This document shows positions 1 through 12,699 of a DNA stretch of 64,000 nucleotides, one piece after another. Within the stretch, counting starts at the first letter, position 1. Each line of letters opens with the position of its first letter. Location of the stretch: assembly GCF_042242105.1 (NCBI RefSeq), contig NC_092024.1, forward strand, positions 2,551,501-2,615,500, written 5' to 3'. This DNA is from Pempheris klunzingeri (taxonomy: Eukaryota; Chordata; Actinopteri; Acropomatiformes; Pempheridae). A program made the translations under genes and the position numbers. The notes below the pieces were generated by a model. The model was not told the origin of the DNA. It did not search any database and saw nothing but the letters and a program-made list of their open reading frames with translations.

Positions 1-1737
1 AGCCTCACTTCAACACCCCTGAGAAACAAAGCCCTCGCCTGTCATCTCTATTTTATCTCCATCACACTGGCATACGTACGATGGAAAGTTCTTCCTTCAG
101 ACATTTACATGATCTCCATCACCGTTCGTTTTCACTTGTTCCCTTTAGAAACCTCCACTGGTTTGGTAAGGTGGGGGACTGGCTTCTCTTCCATTTGCAT
201 GATGACAGACCTGTGTTGCAATACTTCACAAGGATAAACACTGACCATCCATCCACTTCCAGGCATATAAAAGCAGCAGGGTAGTGAGAGGCACCCAGTC
301 CTGGCCTGAATAGATCTCCTTTAGGTCAGTGCACGTCCCACCAGCTGCTGCCTCACAGTACTCAATGGCCATTGTTGACGGACCTCCCTCTCTCTCTCTC
401 TCAGGACATGAAGGAGTCCTACACTGGAATGTCACATAGTCGTGTCAGAGGAGTGCGGACACATCACAGTCAGCGGCTGCATTCTCACCCTGTCCATCCT
501 GCCATCTCTGCCTCTCTTTCCCCCCCTCTTTTTTCAGCACACACACAGACACACACACACACTCCTTCTTTCCATCATAACATAACCCCGAGCTGACCTT
601 CAGATAGCTAGATTTAGGGAAAATTAAAAAAAAAACAGCCGTGTCTGCTACAGTGACTGTGAAACAGTCATCTTCAATAATGATGAGAGGTGAACAGTCA
701 GCGGTCAAAATCTGCTACCTGAGTGAAGGCCAAAGCAGAAAAGCAGAGAGTCACATTTGTGTTTGAGCATTAGGGAGGTAGACAGAAAAATAATTGAAGA
801 GTAAGTATGGCTTTGGTACGCATCTGTAAATCCCTGATTATACTCCATAAAATCTCCTTTTAGATTATTTTCTACACTTCCATCAAATTTAAAATATCCT
901 CCCCACACATCAAATATGAACCAAGCATTTAGATATTAACTGCGTGGTATTAAGAGTGTGATATTTGCACCGTTAATGCAGATTCGGAACATTTTAAATG
1001 AATTTCACAAAGAGCACACTTTAAGGCCATCATAGTCAAACAGTTCATTTCAAGTTTCAAACTCTGCCAAGTGCCCAGTTTGATTTATTCAGTAGAAGGC
1101 TACCTGGTTTACAACTGTTTCACTTCCCTTATTTAAAAATAAGAATGTCACTGAGGGAGATTTAAGCTAAATAACTAATCCCAGGTGGTGCATTTGAGGC
1201 CTCAATTAAACCCAAATACCCAATAAAATCATGTGGATAAAAACTCCATTCTTATTTCTTATTTAATTTTAGTTTACTTTATACTGCATTTTTAATTGAT
1301 GTTTTTTCTAGGAACATTTTTTAAAATCACCACCATGACAGCACAAATGCAGGCTATGCAAATATATGTATATTTTCACACGCATATGCAAATGTCTTTT
1401 TACTCTATAATATATCAACAGGCTTAAGAACGCATTTTGCCGTTTCAGTTACACAACAGCAACGTAACTCACTCAACAATTTACATTTTGGGATGTTCCA
1501 GTTTGACGTACGGCGTGTGGGGCTGATGCAAAAACCAAAACACTTAATTTTCCCGTTTGCTTTAATTCCTAATATTGCCAGTAATCGACAAAAATGACAG
1601 CGTGGTAATAAAACAGCAAGGCAGCGTGAGAAAATAATTATTCACTGAGAAAATCAGGTTAACGAACAATCTCTTCAAACATTTCCATCAATTGTTTAAA
1701 CCTAAATTGGACCATAACATGCTTTCCAATAATCGTA
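1..1737. other. gene-free DNA downstream of foxa2
   Basis: I see no gene here. The stretch is AT-rich, with a pyrimidine run and a short CA tract near 520-565 and no ORF with conserved-looking protein. It lies on the 3' side of foxa2, where vertebrate foxa2 loci carry long-range enhancers, but no specific element can be named. Confidence 0.5.
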
Positions 1738-1799
1738 TTGTTCTTTCACGCGCTTCTCGAATTGAAAAATGATAATAGCCTAATAATGAACACATGTGC

Positions 1800-3240
1800 T
1801 CCTCGGCAGTGGATAAGGTGCGGAGGACACTGGAGGCGCACACGGTGGAGGCGGACGGGCGGACAGACGGAGCGCCGCACCGGGCCGGGCCGCCCGCTGA
1901 GAAACCATGGGTGGCTTTGAGTTTTGACTTTGTGGTCCTTTAATATACTGAGGGACGGCAGTTTGCCTTGCTAAGATATGGGATTAGGAGTATTTCTGGT
2001 GAAAGAGGAGTTAAGTCGGGCTAGTGTGGACGGTCCCTCCCCTGCAAAAGGCTGAGACAGAATTACAGCTTGTTGGACCTGTGTCCCGCCGTCGCCATGG
2101 AGACAGATCTACTTGGGTGTTCCAGTCCGCGGGCTGCAGCGAAGGAAGCCTAAAGGTGCGGCAGGCGCGCGGCTGTACACACCACCATCCGATCCGTGGA
2201 AATAACTCTGTAGTCTTTATTAAAGCGCAGAAATGCAGCCGAGCAATTACCGGTGATCGGAGGGGGTTTAATGGCCAGTTGGAGGAGTGATTACAAAACT
2301 GTCCTTCCACACATCCGAGTGCTGCAGCTGCCGCGTCCCCGAGGGGGATTTTCATATGTCTTAATATTTCTTACATTTTTATATAAGTTATTTTCCCTCT
2401 TTCATACATTTTCCCTCTGTCAGGAATCCCAGTGCCCTTCCTCTGCCGTGGTATCCAGCTGACGCCCATGGGTGGACGCGCGTATGGCTTAGGATCCTGA
2501 GTCACTCAGTGAAAACAGAGGCCCAGAGGCATTACAATGAACCGCTGTAGGGAAAATGTCTCACCTAAAGGTCTGCTACAGTTAGAAGCTGCTGAAAGCA
2601 CATGACAACAGTTTGGTTACAATTAAAAAAAAAAAAAAAAGAAGAAAAGAATCTGAACTATGAGCAGTAAGCGTATTTAATCTGAAGGATATTATTTCCT
2701 GTTTTCATACATGCCATGTTTTAATAGAATTTGTGACATTTCTGTTCCATTTATTGATAAATGTAGATTTCCCGTCAGCAGGCTGCAGCCAGAGTCAGAC
2801 TCCCGCAGAGGATGCGTCTGGGAGCTTTGTGCCCGTGTGAGAAAGGAGGTCTGATTTCCAGGCCTTAATCGAGAAATATGCAAATGCGACCGCAAGAAAT
2901 GCAGAGAAATCAGGTTAGCTGAGTAAAAAGGATCAACAGGCTGGACCAGCCTTTATTCAGTTGCTATAACAACAGATGTGCCGGTGTATGATGGTGCGGC
3001 TACAGGAGCTGCAGAGGTTTCCTCCGCTGTTCAAAGTTAGGAGATGGGGAAGGAGCGGCGATGTGGCCTCGGCGCACTTTTGTCCGCCAGTACAGATTGG
3101 GGTTGGTTACCTTTGAACCGGCAAAGCTCCAAGAGGCCATTCCCATCTCAGTGCGCGCTGGAGAGGGCTTCACTGGGGTTATCCCGCCTTCAGAGGATCG
3201 GAGGAGAGCCGCGGCCGGATACAATTGTTTAATATTGGCT
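1800..3240. promoter_or_regulatory. CpG-rich blocks downstream of foxa2, possible promoter or enhancer cluster
   Basis: Three CpG-dense blocks (about 1800-1912, 2027-2345 and 2985-3232) stand out from AT-rich surroundings. None contains an ORF that looks conserved. The middle block carries TGGGTGTTC at 2114-2122, the reverse complement of the GLI site GAACACCCA known from the mouse Foxa2 floor-plate enhancer, which is also 3' of that gene. CpG density of this kind usually marks promoters or developmental enhancers. In human a lncRNA (LINC00261) lies near FOXA2, so a lncRNA promoter is an alternative. No splice structure can be assigned. Function is inference. Confidence 0.35.
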
Positions 3241-3341
3241 AATGGACATTTTGGAGGGCTCTCCATCTACTTAGGATTTAGAGGAACAGGTCCTCCAAAT
3301 TATAATAAAGGCATTATTTTCTAACGGCATCAAATATTGGG

Positions 3342-3342
<1 letters not shown>

Positions 3343-3395
<53 letters not shown>

Positions 3396-3515
3396 CATCA
3401 TCATTATTATTGTTGTTGTTATTATTATTATTTTTATTATTAAACATGTTGTTAATGTTAATACAAATGACAGGAATATTACTAGTAGTATTGTTAGTAT
3501 TATTATTATTAATAT
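3343..3515. repeat. (ATT)n microsatellite, imperfect towards the right
   Basis: A long run of ATT/TTA triplets occupies about 3343-3440, interrupted by CATCAT and GTTGTT variants, with scattered ATT units to about 3515. It creates spurious poly-Asn and poly-Ile reading frames. Confidence 0.9.
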
Positions 3516-5214
3516 CATTATTACAATACATTACAAATGAACATTTTAAGGCGTACCACAATAGCTACTGATATCTAGTTTCCATATCACCCTCACTCAT
3601 TAAACGCTTGCCATCACAATCAGACGTGTCTATATTTTACAAGTGCAGATTTAAAAAATAAATAGATAAATACTCTGATTCCCACCACACTGATTTGTAT
3701 GTGAGGTGACATATAAGAGCAGAGGCAGGGTCAGCAAAGCTCAGCTCGCTGTCATGGCTTCAGCGCAGCAACAACCATACCAATCAGCCGTACACTGCAA
3801 AAAATATCCGACTCAACAAGTCACGAAGTCCATACTGACACTCATATTTCTCTGAGCACGTGAAGAGACCCGCTGCTTTCACCTGCTCCCCGTGTCAAAG
3901 CTTCAGGAGAGGAGTTCTAGCTCTTGTCTTGTCAGATGGTTTTTTTATTTTTTAGTTTTCAGAAGTCACCGCACTGACAGGTGGAGTTGCCCCATTCTCT
4001 GAGTTACCTTTTAAAGATGAGCAGTGAGACCACATCCCCCTGTTAGTGACAGTTGTTTCTGCAGTGCAGCAGGAACTTCTCTCCATCACGCAACTCGAGA
4101 GACACAGAAGCCTGAAGCAGCCTCTATCACACAACGTGCAGATCCCCTCAGCTTTGCACCACCCTGTCGTGAAATCCAATACGTCTCCTTTCTCATGAAT
4201 CTAGGATATCAGCCTCCGCCACCCACCCCTCCACCACCACCACCACCACCACCACCCCACCCTTCCATGAATGACTGTTCGGGAATGACCATCAAACCAC
4301 CTCTCCCCCCTTCTTAATAATAAAGATTTAAAAAGAGAGCATTTTACAGAATAAAAAGCTTCATACCTGCGCAAAATAGCCGCTGCTTGTTGTTGGCACG
4401 CCACACAGGAGCCCATTGTAGAAGCTCGCCTTCTGCCTTCTGCAAAGGGCTCCAGACATCACGGCATTTATTTGAGCTCAAACTCTGTCACTGTTGACTT
4501 TAGCACAAAGCAAAGATTTCACTGCCCCGCTAGTTAAAAAAAAAAAAATGATTATTTTACAGAGATATCGATCAGTGTGCTATAAAAAAAAATCAGCTTA
4601 GCATTATATGTCTAAAATGAATAGAACGAAATTTAATGTCTGTGTAAATTTACTGAGCTGCGGCGTCCTATTCAAAGTTTACACTTGTGCAATTTGGTTT
4701 GTGTGTGTACTCTTCCTATATGTGGGCATAGCCTCCACTCCATTGTTTACTGCCTTTGTTTATTCGCAGATCACGCTGTTTAAAGTGCGATCTGTAAAGA
4801 GGGTCTGGAGAATAAACGCACACTTTAGGCCCTACGTGTTCAGAAGGCGAAGGGGTGTCGTGCGGTTCTAAGGGGAGCAGAAATGTCCCCAAACTCCCCT
4901 GGCCTTGGATTTGAGCTCAGCAGGGAAGGGCTGGCGGGAGGAGGAAGAGTGTGTGTGTGTGTGTGGGGGGGGGGGGGTCGATTCATTTGAACGACAACTA
5001 GCCTATCTTATCTAACAAGAGGGGAGGGTCCAACTACTTTAAAATAGGGAGTAGACAATGGACCCCCAGACTGAGGGGAGAGAAGTTAGAGCATCACATT
5101 CAGGCTGCTCTGTTCCCAAATCAGCCCCCTTTTCCAACAACTATTCTCCTGCGCCACGGGAGGCTGTTTTATGTGACAATGACACTTAATCTTATTCACT
5201 GATCTAAACTTTGC

Positions 5215-5241
5215 TGTGTGTGTGTGTGTGTGCGTGTGCGT

Positions 5242-5317
<76 letters not shown>

Positions 5318-5355
5318 GTGTGTGTGTGTGTGCGTGTGCGTGTGCGTGTGCGTGA
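5215..5355. repeat. (GT)n with GCGTGT interruptions
   Basis: About 140 bp of alternating purine-pyrimidine sequence, mostly GT dinucleotides with GCGTGT units at both ends. This composition is prone to form Z-DNA and to vary in length. Confidence 0.95.
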
Positions 5356-5997
5356 GGATGACCCTGTGTGACTGGCAGGCAGGTTGGCACCGTGTTTGAG
5401 TGACAGCGCTCCATAGGTTTGAATCCTAATGAGCGTGTGACTGTATCTGTGGGAATCTGAATGTCTGCTTTGATGCATGTATATTATCATCTGACACGTA
5501 GGCCCGCGGCTGCTGGATTCTGGCGAGATGAAACGGTCCAGTGAGAGAGCATGACGGAGAACAGCTCTGCATCAAACACTACGTTTTCCTTTGCAGTACG
5601 TTTGGATTGTGTTGCTGACTTGGGCCTTCTCTGCGGGGGCTGTCTTCTTCTTCTTCTTCATCATCTCGGTAACAAAATATTACAAACTGACTTATGTGTT
5701 GGGTAAGCCCCCTTTTCCCCCACCACCCCCCACCCACCCCATAAATATCCCAATTTGTGTTGGGGATTAATAAGCGTGTGCTTGTTTTGTTTGCATTTAC
5801 TGACTGACAAACTGAAAGCATTGTGCGCGCAAAGTGTCAGCAAAGCGATTAATCCCTGCTGGAAACATGCGCCTAATTACACAGGCAGGAGGAGAACATG
5901 TTTTAGAATTTTAAAAAATCCATAATTATTGTGAATAATGTTATTATGGATGTCATAAATACCCAAACGGCATCTAAGTGGAAATACTTTTAACGTT

Positions 5998-6000
<3 letters not shown>

Positions 6001-6040
<40 letters not shown>
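6001..6040. repeat. (TG)20 microsatellite
   Basis: Perfect dinucleotide run, left of the likely foxa2 3' end. Confidence 0.95.
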
Positions 6041-6043
<3 letters not shown>

Positions 6044-6308
6044 GAAATTTGCGTAAACTAACCGAAATTAATGTTTTTCTTGAATGTGAACCATGACGTT
6101 ATTTCCTGTCGTATGGATTTCTATTAATTTAATCTACTAATTTAGGGAACACAGTTGATTTAACATAATTTAATTGTGGATCCACTTATTCTAGTCCCCT
6201 GATTTATAATAATACTAATACTACTAATTATAATAAAACTACCAATGATAATAATAATAATAATAATGGTCGAACAACATGATATTCAGAAAACAAAACC
6301 AATAACAC

Positions 6309-6709
6309 TTTAATATAGATTCTGTTCTTGTCACTACAAGAATACACATATACAAGCCATAAATAGGAATTACACAAATGATTGAAGAAATCCTGCGAGG
6401 CATTTAAATTCATTTAGGAATCCAGGTATGCAGATGGAGGCTATTTTACAGCAAGTTGTTGTTGTTTGTCTTTGGAGTCCATTCCTGAAGCCGACTTCTG
6501 AACAGATCTCGTCACATTATCATTACTTTTAATTATCATTATCAACATCCTCTCTCAAAATAATTAGGCTACTAACAAACTCGACAACTAAAAGGGTGGG
6601 AAACGTCAAAAATATCTGAAATACATATTGTACACAAACTCTATATTTTTTTTTACAAATGTACAAATTGAAGGGGAAGAAAGTCCACATCGGATGGAGC
6701 CCAAAGAGT
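6309..6709 (-). other. foxa2: foxa2 3' UTR (approximate)
   Basis: The stop codon is at 6710-6712. On the minus strand the first plausible polyadenylation hexamer is the ATTAAA variant at 6309-6314, followed by A/T-rich sequence. No canonical AATAAA is seen between it and the stop. The true end may lie further left. Confidence 0.4.
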
Positions 6710-7882
6710 TTATGAGGAGTTCATGATTGGCCTGGAATAGACGCCTTGGTAGTAAGTCGTGTCAGGTATGGATGAAGAATCCAGACCGGGTTTGCCCGCC
6801 ATGGAGCCCATGGAAAGAGCCCCGGCCATGGGGGAGCCATAGCCAGAGTAATGCATCACCTGCTCGTAAGTCTTTAGGTCCATTTTGTGATGCTGCTGCT
6901 CCGAGGACATGAGGTTATTTATGGAGAAGGGGTGGTTGAAGGAGTAGTGGTGCTCCGGCTTCAGGTGCGCTTCGTGCGCAAGGACCGAGTGATGCTGAGA
7001 CATGAGGTGCTGCCCCTGCGACACCGGGGAGGCGGCGGCGTGCTCCGGGCTCAGGGCCTGGCTCGTCTTCATGTCCGACAGGGACCTTTTGTGGTCGCTG
7101 GAGGAGGAGTTAGAGTGCGGGGACTCGTTGCCGTTGCAGCTCTCCGAGCTGCTGTTGGAGGAGCCGCCGTCTCCCCCTTTGCGCCCGGAATCCTTCATGG
7201 TCTTCTTGTCGCACTTGAAGCGCTTCTGCCTCCTCAGGTAGCAGCCGTTCTCAAACATGTTCCCGGAGTCCGGATGCAGAGTCCAAAAGGAGCCTTTCCC
7301 GGGTTTATCCGGCGACCTGGGCACTTTGAGGAAGCAGTCATTGAACGACAAAGAGTGGCGAATGGAGTTCTGCCAGCGCTGCTGGTTCTGTCGGTAAAAA
7401 GGGAACAGGTCCATTATCCACTGGTAGATCTCGGCCAGTGTCAGCATCTTGCTGGGAGACTGCTGGATGGCCATGGTGATGAGGGAAATGTAGGAATACG
7501 GGGGTTTGGCGTGCGTGTAGCTCCTGCGGTAGGTCTTGGGGTCTCTGGACCTGTTGATGTTAGACTGTCCGTAAATGGGGCTCATGGCGTTCATGTTGGT
7601 GTAGGATGTCAGGGCGTTCATGGATGCGGGCTGCGCGGTCATGGGACTCATACTGGGGCTCAGGGCTGCGCTCATGGCCGTCATGCCCGCTCCCATGCCG
7701 TTCATGGCTCCGGTGCCCGGTGACATGCCGGTCATGGAGGGGCTCATGCCCGTGTTGACGTAAGACATGTTCATGGAGTTGGCTGTCATGTTGGCAGTGC
7801 TGTTCATGCCGGACATGCTCATGTAGGTATTCATAGAGTTCATTCCCAGGCCCGTGTTCATGTTGCCAACCGAGGTGTAACA
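6710..7882 (-). CDS. foxa2: foxa2 coding exon 2
   Basis: Starts after the acceptor CACTGACAG (phase 0), first residues CYTSVGNMN, and runs to the TGA at 6710-6712. It contains the whole forkhead domain and both C-terminal transactivation motifs. Confidence 0.96.
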   Translation of the reverse strand, partial: CYTSVGNMNTGLGMNSMNTYMSMSGMNSTANMTANSMNMSYVNTGMSPSMTGMSPGTGAMNGMGAGMTAMSAALSPSMSPMTAQPASMNALTSYTNMNAMSPIYGQSNINRSRDPKTYRRSYTHAKPPYSYISLITMAIQQSPSKMLTLAEIYQWIMDLFPFYRQNQQRWQNSIRHSLSFNDCFLKVPRSPDKPGKGSFWTLHPDSGNMFENGCYLRRQKRFKCDKKTMKDSGRKGGDGGSSNSSSESCNGNESPHSNSSSSDHKRSLSDMKTSQALSPEHAAASPVSQGQHLMSQHHSVLAHEAHLKPEHHYSFNHPFSINNLMSSEQQHHKMDLKTYEQVMHYSGYGSPMAGALSMGSMAGKPGLDSSSIPDTTYYQGVYSRPIMNSS

Positions 7883-8214
7883 CTGTCAGTGAGGGAAAGA
7901 GATGATCAGTTTGGCTCAAGCATTACAGGAAGGAACCAGAAGCAACTGTAATGACTAAACACAGAGGTTAGGTTTTCTCTAAGCCTCATAAAATCAGAAT
8001 GATTGCGTTCGTTCAAAATAGGATTATTCTGGTTGGAGGTACTTTAAATGCGCGCTGGCTCGTAAAGGTTAAACAGAGACGTGCTGTGATATTAAGAAAG
8101 CAGCTGCATGTGTTTAACAAAGCACTTAAAGCCGCTGCTAAAGACAGTAAATCAAGTTAAACAATCCGCTAAAAATGTACAATGTCGAAGAGACTGACAC
8201 CTAAAGTGACTGTG

Positions 8215-8253
<39 letters not shown>

Positions 8254-8660
8254 CACTGCGACTGCAACACAAATATTTGAATCAATTTCCCCAAAACCAA
8301 ATAGCCCAGATGTTTGTTGAGTGGAAACACGAGAAAAAAAAATAATCTGATCTAGTAAAGATACGTTTAGATTTATGAAATTATAATCCGAGTGAAAAGT
8401 CTCTCCCCCCCCCACCCTACATGTCAAGCAACTTTGTTAGGATAGTGCGCTGCGTGGAGATGGGGGAGGATTTGGAGGCGCCTCAAGTCAATATTTGATC
8501 ACAAAGTTAATATTATCTCAGGGCTAATATTGAGTTGTATAAAATGGGATCGGCTTTAGACGGAAAAAAAATATATATTTAAGGTACCCACCTCGGGCTC
8601 TCCGTAGTAGGTGCTCCAGTCGGTGTGTTCGTGTCCTTCCATTTTAACTGCTCCGAGCAT
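6710..8660 (-). CDS. foxa2: Foxa2 (HNF3-beta) forkhead transcription factor, two coding exons
   Basis: Pioneer transcription factor that opens chromatin for endoderm, notochord, floor plate and liver/pancreas genes in the nucleus. Exon 1 (8660-8592) encodes [19 protein letters not shown] and the next four residues. Exon 2 (7882-6710) encodes the rest, giving 413 residues, close to zebrafish Foxa2 length. A Met-rich N-terminal region (about 31-125) precedes the forkhead domain (about 147-246) with recognition helix [15 protein letters not shown]. The AKT-site context RRSYTHA lies just before the domain. The C-terminal conserved regions [18 protein letters not shown] and [14 protein letters not shown] are present. 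The N-terminus [25 protein letters not shown] and the SRPIMNSS end are those of FOXA2 rather than FOXA1 or FOXA3. A second in-frame ATG lies one codon upstream (8663). It has the weaker context, so the conserved start was chosen. Confidence 0.97.
7883..8591 (-). other. foxa2: foxa2 intron
   Basis: A 709-bp GT-AG intron with donor GAG/GTGGGT and acceptor TGACAG/TGT. It contains a CA tract at 8217-8252. The segment 8480-8540 has several TAATATT-like and TCAATATTTG-like motifs resembling forkhead or homeodomain sites, which is compatible with an intronic enhancer but unproven. Confidence 0.8.
8217..8252. repeat. (CA)18 microsatellite in foxa2 intron
   Basis: Perfect CA run. Confidence 0.95.
8592..8660 (-). 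CDS. foxa2: foxa2 coding exon 1
   Basis: Encodes 23 residues starting [11 protein letters not shown] and ending GEPE at the donor GAG/GTGGGT, phase 0. This short first coding exon matches the vertebrate FOXA2 structure. Confidence 0.95.
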
Positions 8661-8663
8661 CAT

Positions 8664-8965
8664 GGAGGACTTTTACAAAGCGTCTCCCAGCAGAGGAAAA
8701 GCCAAAAGTCTCTCTAATAGCAGGTGACTGGGGACCACTGAGTGTATTTGGGTCGTCGGTGTGTCCCTTCGTCGAGGACTGGCGCATGTGTGTCTTATGG
8801 AGCCAGCCGTGAGATGCGTCTGTCAGTGACTGGAGTTCAAATGACGCTCCGTGCTGCCTGTTAACGCTGTGATATAGCTCCGTGCGCTAGGCAAGCCTCC
8901 AATCCCTACTTCTACGCCTTGGGCCCTATTTGAATAATCTCCTCGCACCTAGGCGTGAGACTCCT
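8664..8965 (-). promoter_or_regulatory. foxa2: foxa2 5' UTR and proximal promoter region (approximate)
   Basis: Moderately GC-rich sequence immediately upstream of the start codon, with a reverse CCAAT motif near 8897-8901 (ATTGG on the minus strand). No clear TATA box at a fixed distance is visible, so the start site is not placed. Confidence 0.4.
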
Positions 8966-11900
8966 CAAGCTCCCTCCCCCCCACTGCCACCGCTACCACC
9001 CCAATTGTACACCTGCGCTGACTGAAAAGAACAGTTTCTTATGAAAAGCTTCATTAGAAACTAATCTTATTGTGTTTTTGGCTGAAGCAACAAAAAAAAA
9101 AAAAGAAAAAGAAAGAAAGAGCCATAAAAGGAATGTTTGGCGCTCTTCCTTCGTGTGCTTTTCATTATGCGCATCCTCCAGCGCGCTTATTCCACTTCAG
9201 CTGGGCTGAAATCTGAATTTTTATTGCGTTGCATTCAAGGAATTTTAAAGTGTCAGCCTTTATTGTAGCCGTTCATTATTTCACACCAACAACACTGAAG
9301 GAGATGCCACCGTGTCTGAGTCAGATCAAGCTTGATCCATAGGTAGGAATCAGCTTAAAGGAATGTTTTCTGGCAAATCATTGGTTAATAATTCTATTAG
9401 AACACGCTGTCAGGGTGTAGATCCACATGTAGGTGTTTAATCAAACAGTAGCATCATTATGTGTTAGAACCTGAAGAGAATAATGACGTTATGGCTGCAT
9501 GAGCGCACGTGCACAGGAGTCCTATGGGGTCCATTTAAATGATTGAAGCTCCTTTAATAAAAACGGGTTCGTATCAGCGAAGCTAGAAGTCATTTCATCA
9601 GCTTGTCCCAGCTGGTCAACAGTTAGGTTCTGATAGAAATCAGATGGTTTGATCGCTGTTTCAGTTTGGACAATTTTTCAAAATATTTTTTTTTTCCAAC
9701 TAGTGTTTGCAAAAAAAACAAAAAAAGTGCGGCTCCACGCTGCTTCAGCAGGCTGAGAGACTGAGAGACTGTTTCCAAATGTTTTAATTAGTGTGGAGTG
9801 AGGCACCGCAGCTTCAGAGCGCCCTCTCTCGGTTAACTTCTCCAACTGGCTCTGCTGTGTGAGGCACGTGGAGCACAATGATCCTCCAGAAGCAAACGTC
9901 TGAGAAACATTTTAGAATCGATGGGATTTGAGAAAATGAGTTTTTGACACTAAGTAGATGCAGAATAATTCAAGGCACAATAACCAGGGGTGGGGGTGGG
10001 ATGGAGGGGGGGGTGTAGTGGTCAGTGACCAGAACCCACGCTCACTTAACACCTTTTTTATTTGCTGAAGTGAATTTATATTTGTATATCTGCTCATTAG
10101 AGTGTGTATCACAGTGTGGGAAGATTGTTTTTGCGCCTCTCTTTGCACAATGGAACCTCCATCTCCATCTCATGGTTTTTTTTTTCTTTCCCTACCGTTC
10201 CAGCAGGAGAGGACGCGGCCCGGGCTGCCGAGGCCCAGCCTGTACAGTATTTGTATGACACAAACATCAAGGTGAGGCTGCAGTCCGGTGCCAGCCACGT
10301 GTCAGCGCTGGTACATCTATTTGACTGCATATTTACGCAAGAGCATAACTATCAGTATAGAGAGCCATTAGTAAAGGCGAGTAAACCTGTCGTGTTGACG
10401 AGGGACTAACAGAGTCTGCTTAACTTGGAAATGAGATCATGAGGGGGAAAAAAAAAAAAAGCTGTGTGTTTGAGGATTGGGGATTTCACCGGAGAGAGCT
10501 GGAGATGGTCACATCTGCCTGACGCGTTCAACACTTCTTTTTATTACACTTACACTTATAATTATTATTTCTAATAATTAAAAACAACAATTGTGTCACA
10601 GTGTTAAAACTCACAGCCACCTGACATTTACTGATATATTATTTGTATCATTCAGACAATGTATTTTAGGGCTATGTCTGCTGCAGGTCTTCATATAGAA
10701 TAGATATAAGCACAATAAGCTCATATCTAAAAATATAAATCATTGAAATCAAAAGTGTTTTACAGTTTTCACGTATATTTCTGTTGCGTAAATGAAAATA
10801 AAAAATATCTCTGTGAGGAAAAGTGTTGTCTGTGTTGCATGAACACGTCTGCTGTGTTTCCAGTGTTACATGTCTTTGTGCACACGAGGAGGAGTGTGAA
10901 CCGATCAGAAATCTGCTGGTGGACAATTATTTAAAACATTTTTTTTTTAAAAAACGTGTCTCCTCTAATTTAATCAATAGTGTGCACGGCTTGAAAACAT
11001 CAGCACATCATAGTTATTCCCAAATTACAGACATCAAATCCTCAGTCCTCTAAAACGGACCTTGACCTGCATGACATTATGTTCCTGATTGAGACATGTT
11101 GCTAATTCCATAGTTAATCATCAACCTGCCACAGTCCACATGGGTGAAGGTCACATTTTGGATTTAGTCAAAAACAAAAACTTCAACTGGGGCTTGTGTG
11201 TGTCAGTCACCGTATTCTGCATGTATTCCTAATAACCCCCCCTGTGGTGTGCATGCTACCACTCTCAGTCACACCAAAACAATAATCACCCTGATTACTT
11301 TTTCAAATGGGGTGCAAGAAAATTTGACAACAGAAATAACATCTCTACTGAGCTAAAGGGGAACTGGAACCTGGCTCCTTTGTCATTTCCCATTTGTATA
11401 GTCAGTTCAGTAAATCACAGTCAGGCGTTAGTAGTGAAGAACAGGCTTTAGTGAAAATAAAAATGAAATAAAAGGTATCACACATGAAATCTTCATTGCA
11501 TTATACCCAGATATAACAGAGACAAGCAATCAGACACACTGTAAGCAGACCTGTTATTGAGTGATTAAATATTAAGGTTGCACTTCTGCAGCTCGAACAA
11601 ACCATGATGAAATGCAAATGAACAGCAACACTGTTTTAGGAAACACTAATAAATTGAATTTTAAAAAAATTATTATTTTTTGTCTTTTCCTTTTAGTATG
11701 CTGGAAGATTTTTTAGCCAAAACTGTTTCTTCACATTAGAATTCTGGAGCCCTTTTGGTGTGTTGCATAGTGAAATCATTTCATTATTATGTCATGGTCA
11801 TATCGTGTGGAATCCTTCATATAATATCTGTGAAAAATGAGTCTCGGGTCAAATAAAGGCATTCATTAGCTTCTGTTCATCCTCTGTTCTATTTTATGAA

Positions 11901-12699
11901 CGCCAGATTTGACTCGGCCATTGCAATACTGTATGTAAGCTTGAAGATCAGCTTTTTGATAGGAGCATTGTGACTCTAAAAGCCTTTCAGTCGTTAATGC
12001 AACACGTTCTGCCACTGCATTTAGCTCATGTCTCCACAACCCTGTGCACAAGAGGAGGACAGAAGTGCATTGACTTTCTCTTTCAAGGATGAGTCAAAAG
12101 TAAAAGTAGCACACTACGTTCATGGAAAGTTGGCATTTTCCCCATGAGTATACATATCCAGGGCCCAACATCTCTCCTCCTTCAGGGCTAGTTTTGCCAC
12201 TTCATTGATCAATTAGCCTCAATGATGATCAGTGTCACATTTCACACATTCAGGCGTCATTCCTTTACTGGTTATGACAAGGGCAAACACTAAATGATGA
12301 AAGTTTAATGAGTCAGTTAGAGAGGTGAAAGCACAACACCTGCATGAGCGAGGCCTTATGGGACACCACAAAGCCTTGTTTGCTGGTACAGATGCTGGTG
12401 GGTGTCTGGGGGGGCTTTTCTTGGGTGCAGGGCATGGGGGGTGGGGGGGTGGAAGGCGGAACTCCTCGTACAACCCTTCAAACACCCAGGAGTTGTTGGC
12501 AGGAATGTGTTAACTTTAAGTTTCAACTTTCAAAGTAAGGATTTTTTTTTCTTTTTTTCAACTGAGATTGAAGGATTCACCGAAGAATGTCTCTTTTTGT
12601 GCCTTTGTATCCATCTGAGTGCACAAAGTCACACAGAACAGGACAGGGCAAAGGGTTAAGCATGTAATTCATCAAAATAAAATTAATAACGAGAGAGTC
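8966..12699. other. gene-free DNA upstream of foxa2
   Basis: No gene is seen. ORFs here are short and carry no recognisable domain. Homopolymer A/T runs occur at 9090, 9685, 10444 and 10938. This is where distal foxa2 enhancers would be expected in vertebrates, but nothing specific can be named. Confidence 0.5.

Larger units (their letters stand above)
3541..6290. other. gene-free DNA between CpG blocks and foxa2 3' UTR
   Basis: No coding region or RNA gene is recognised. The interval holds a (CCA)n tract near 4219-4257, a GT tract running into poly-G at 4949-4978, the long GT/GCGTGT tract at 5215-5355, TTC repeats near 5647-5660 and a (TG)20 tract at 6001-6040. The rest is unique AT-rich sequence. 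Confidence 0.5.

Noticed and set aside
3044..3324. 88-codon ORFs on both strands in a CpG-rich block
   Set aside because: No recognisable domain, no splice structure, and mutual antisense overlap suggests composition effects.
3271..3561. poly-Asn and poly-Ile ORFs
   Set aside because: Translation of the (ATT)n microsatellite.
5086..5490. 134-codon His-Thr repeat ORF
   Set aside because: Product of the GT/GCGTGT microsatellite.
6887..7723. 278-codon plus-strand ORF opposite foxa2 exon 2
   Set aside because: It is the antisense shadow of the GC-rich forkhead exon. Its low-complexity protein has no domain, while the minus strand encodes full Foxa2.
7560..7919. 119-codon alternative-frame ORF in foxa2
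   Set aside because: His/Gln-rich shadow frame caused by the Met-rich repeats. It crosses the exon-intron boundary.
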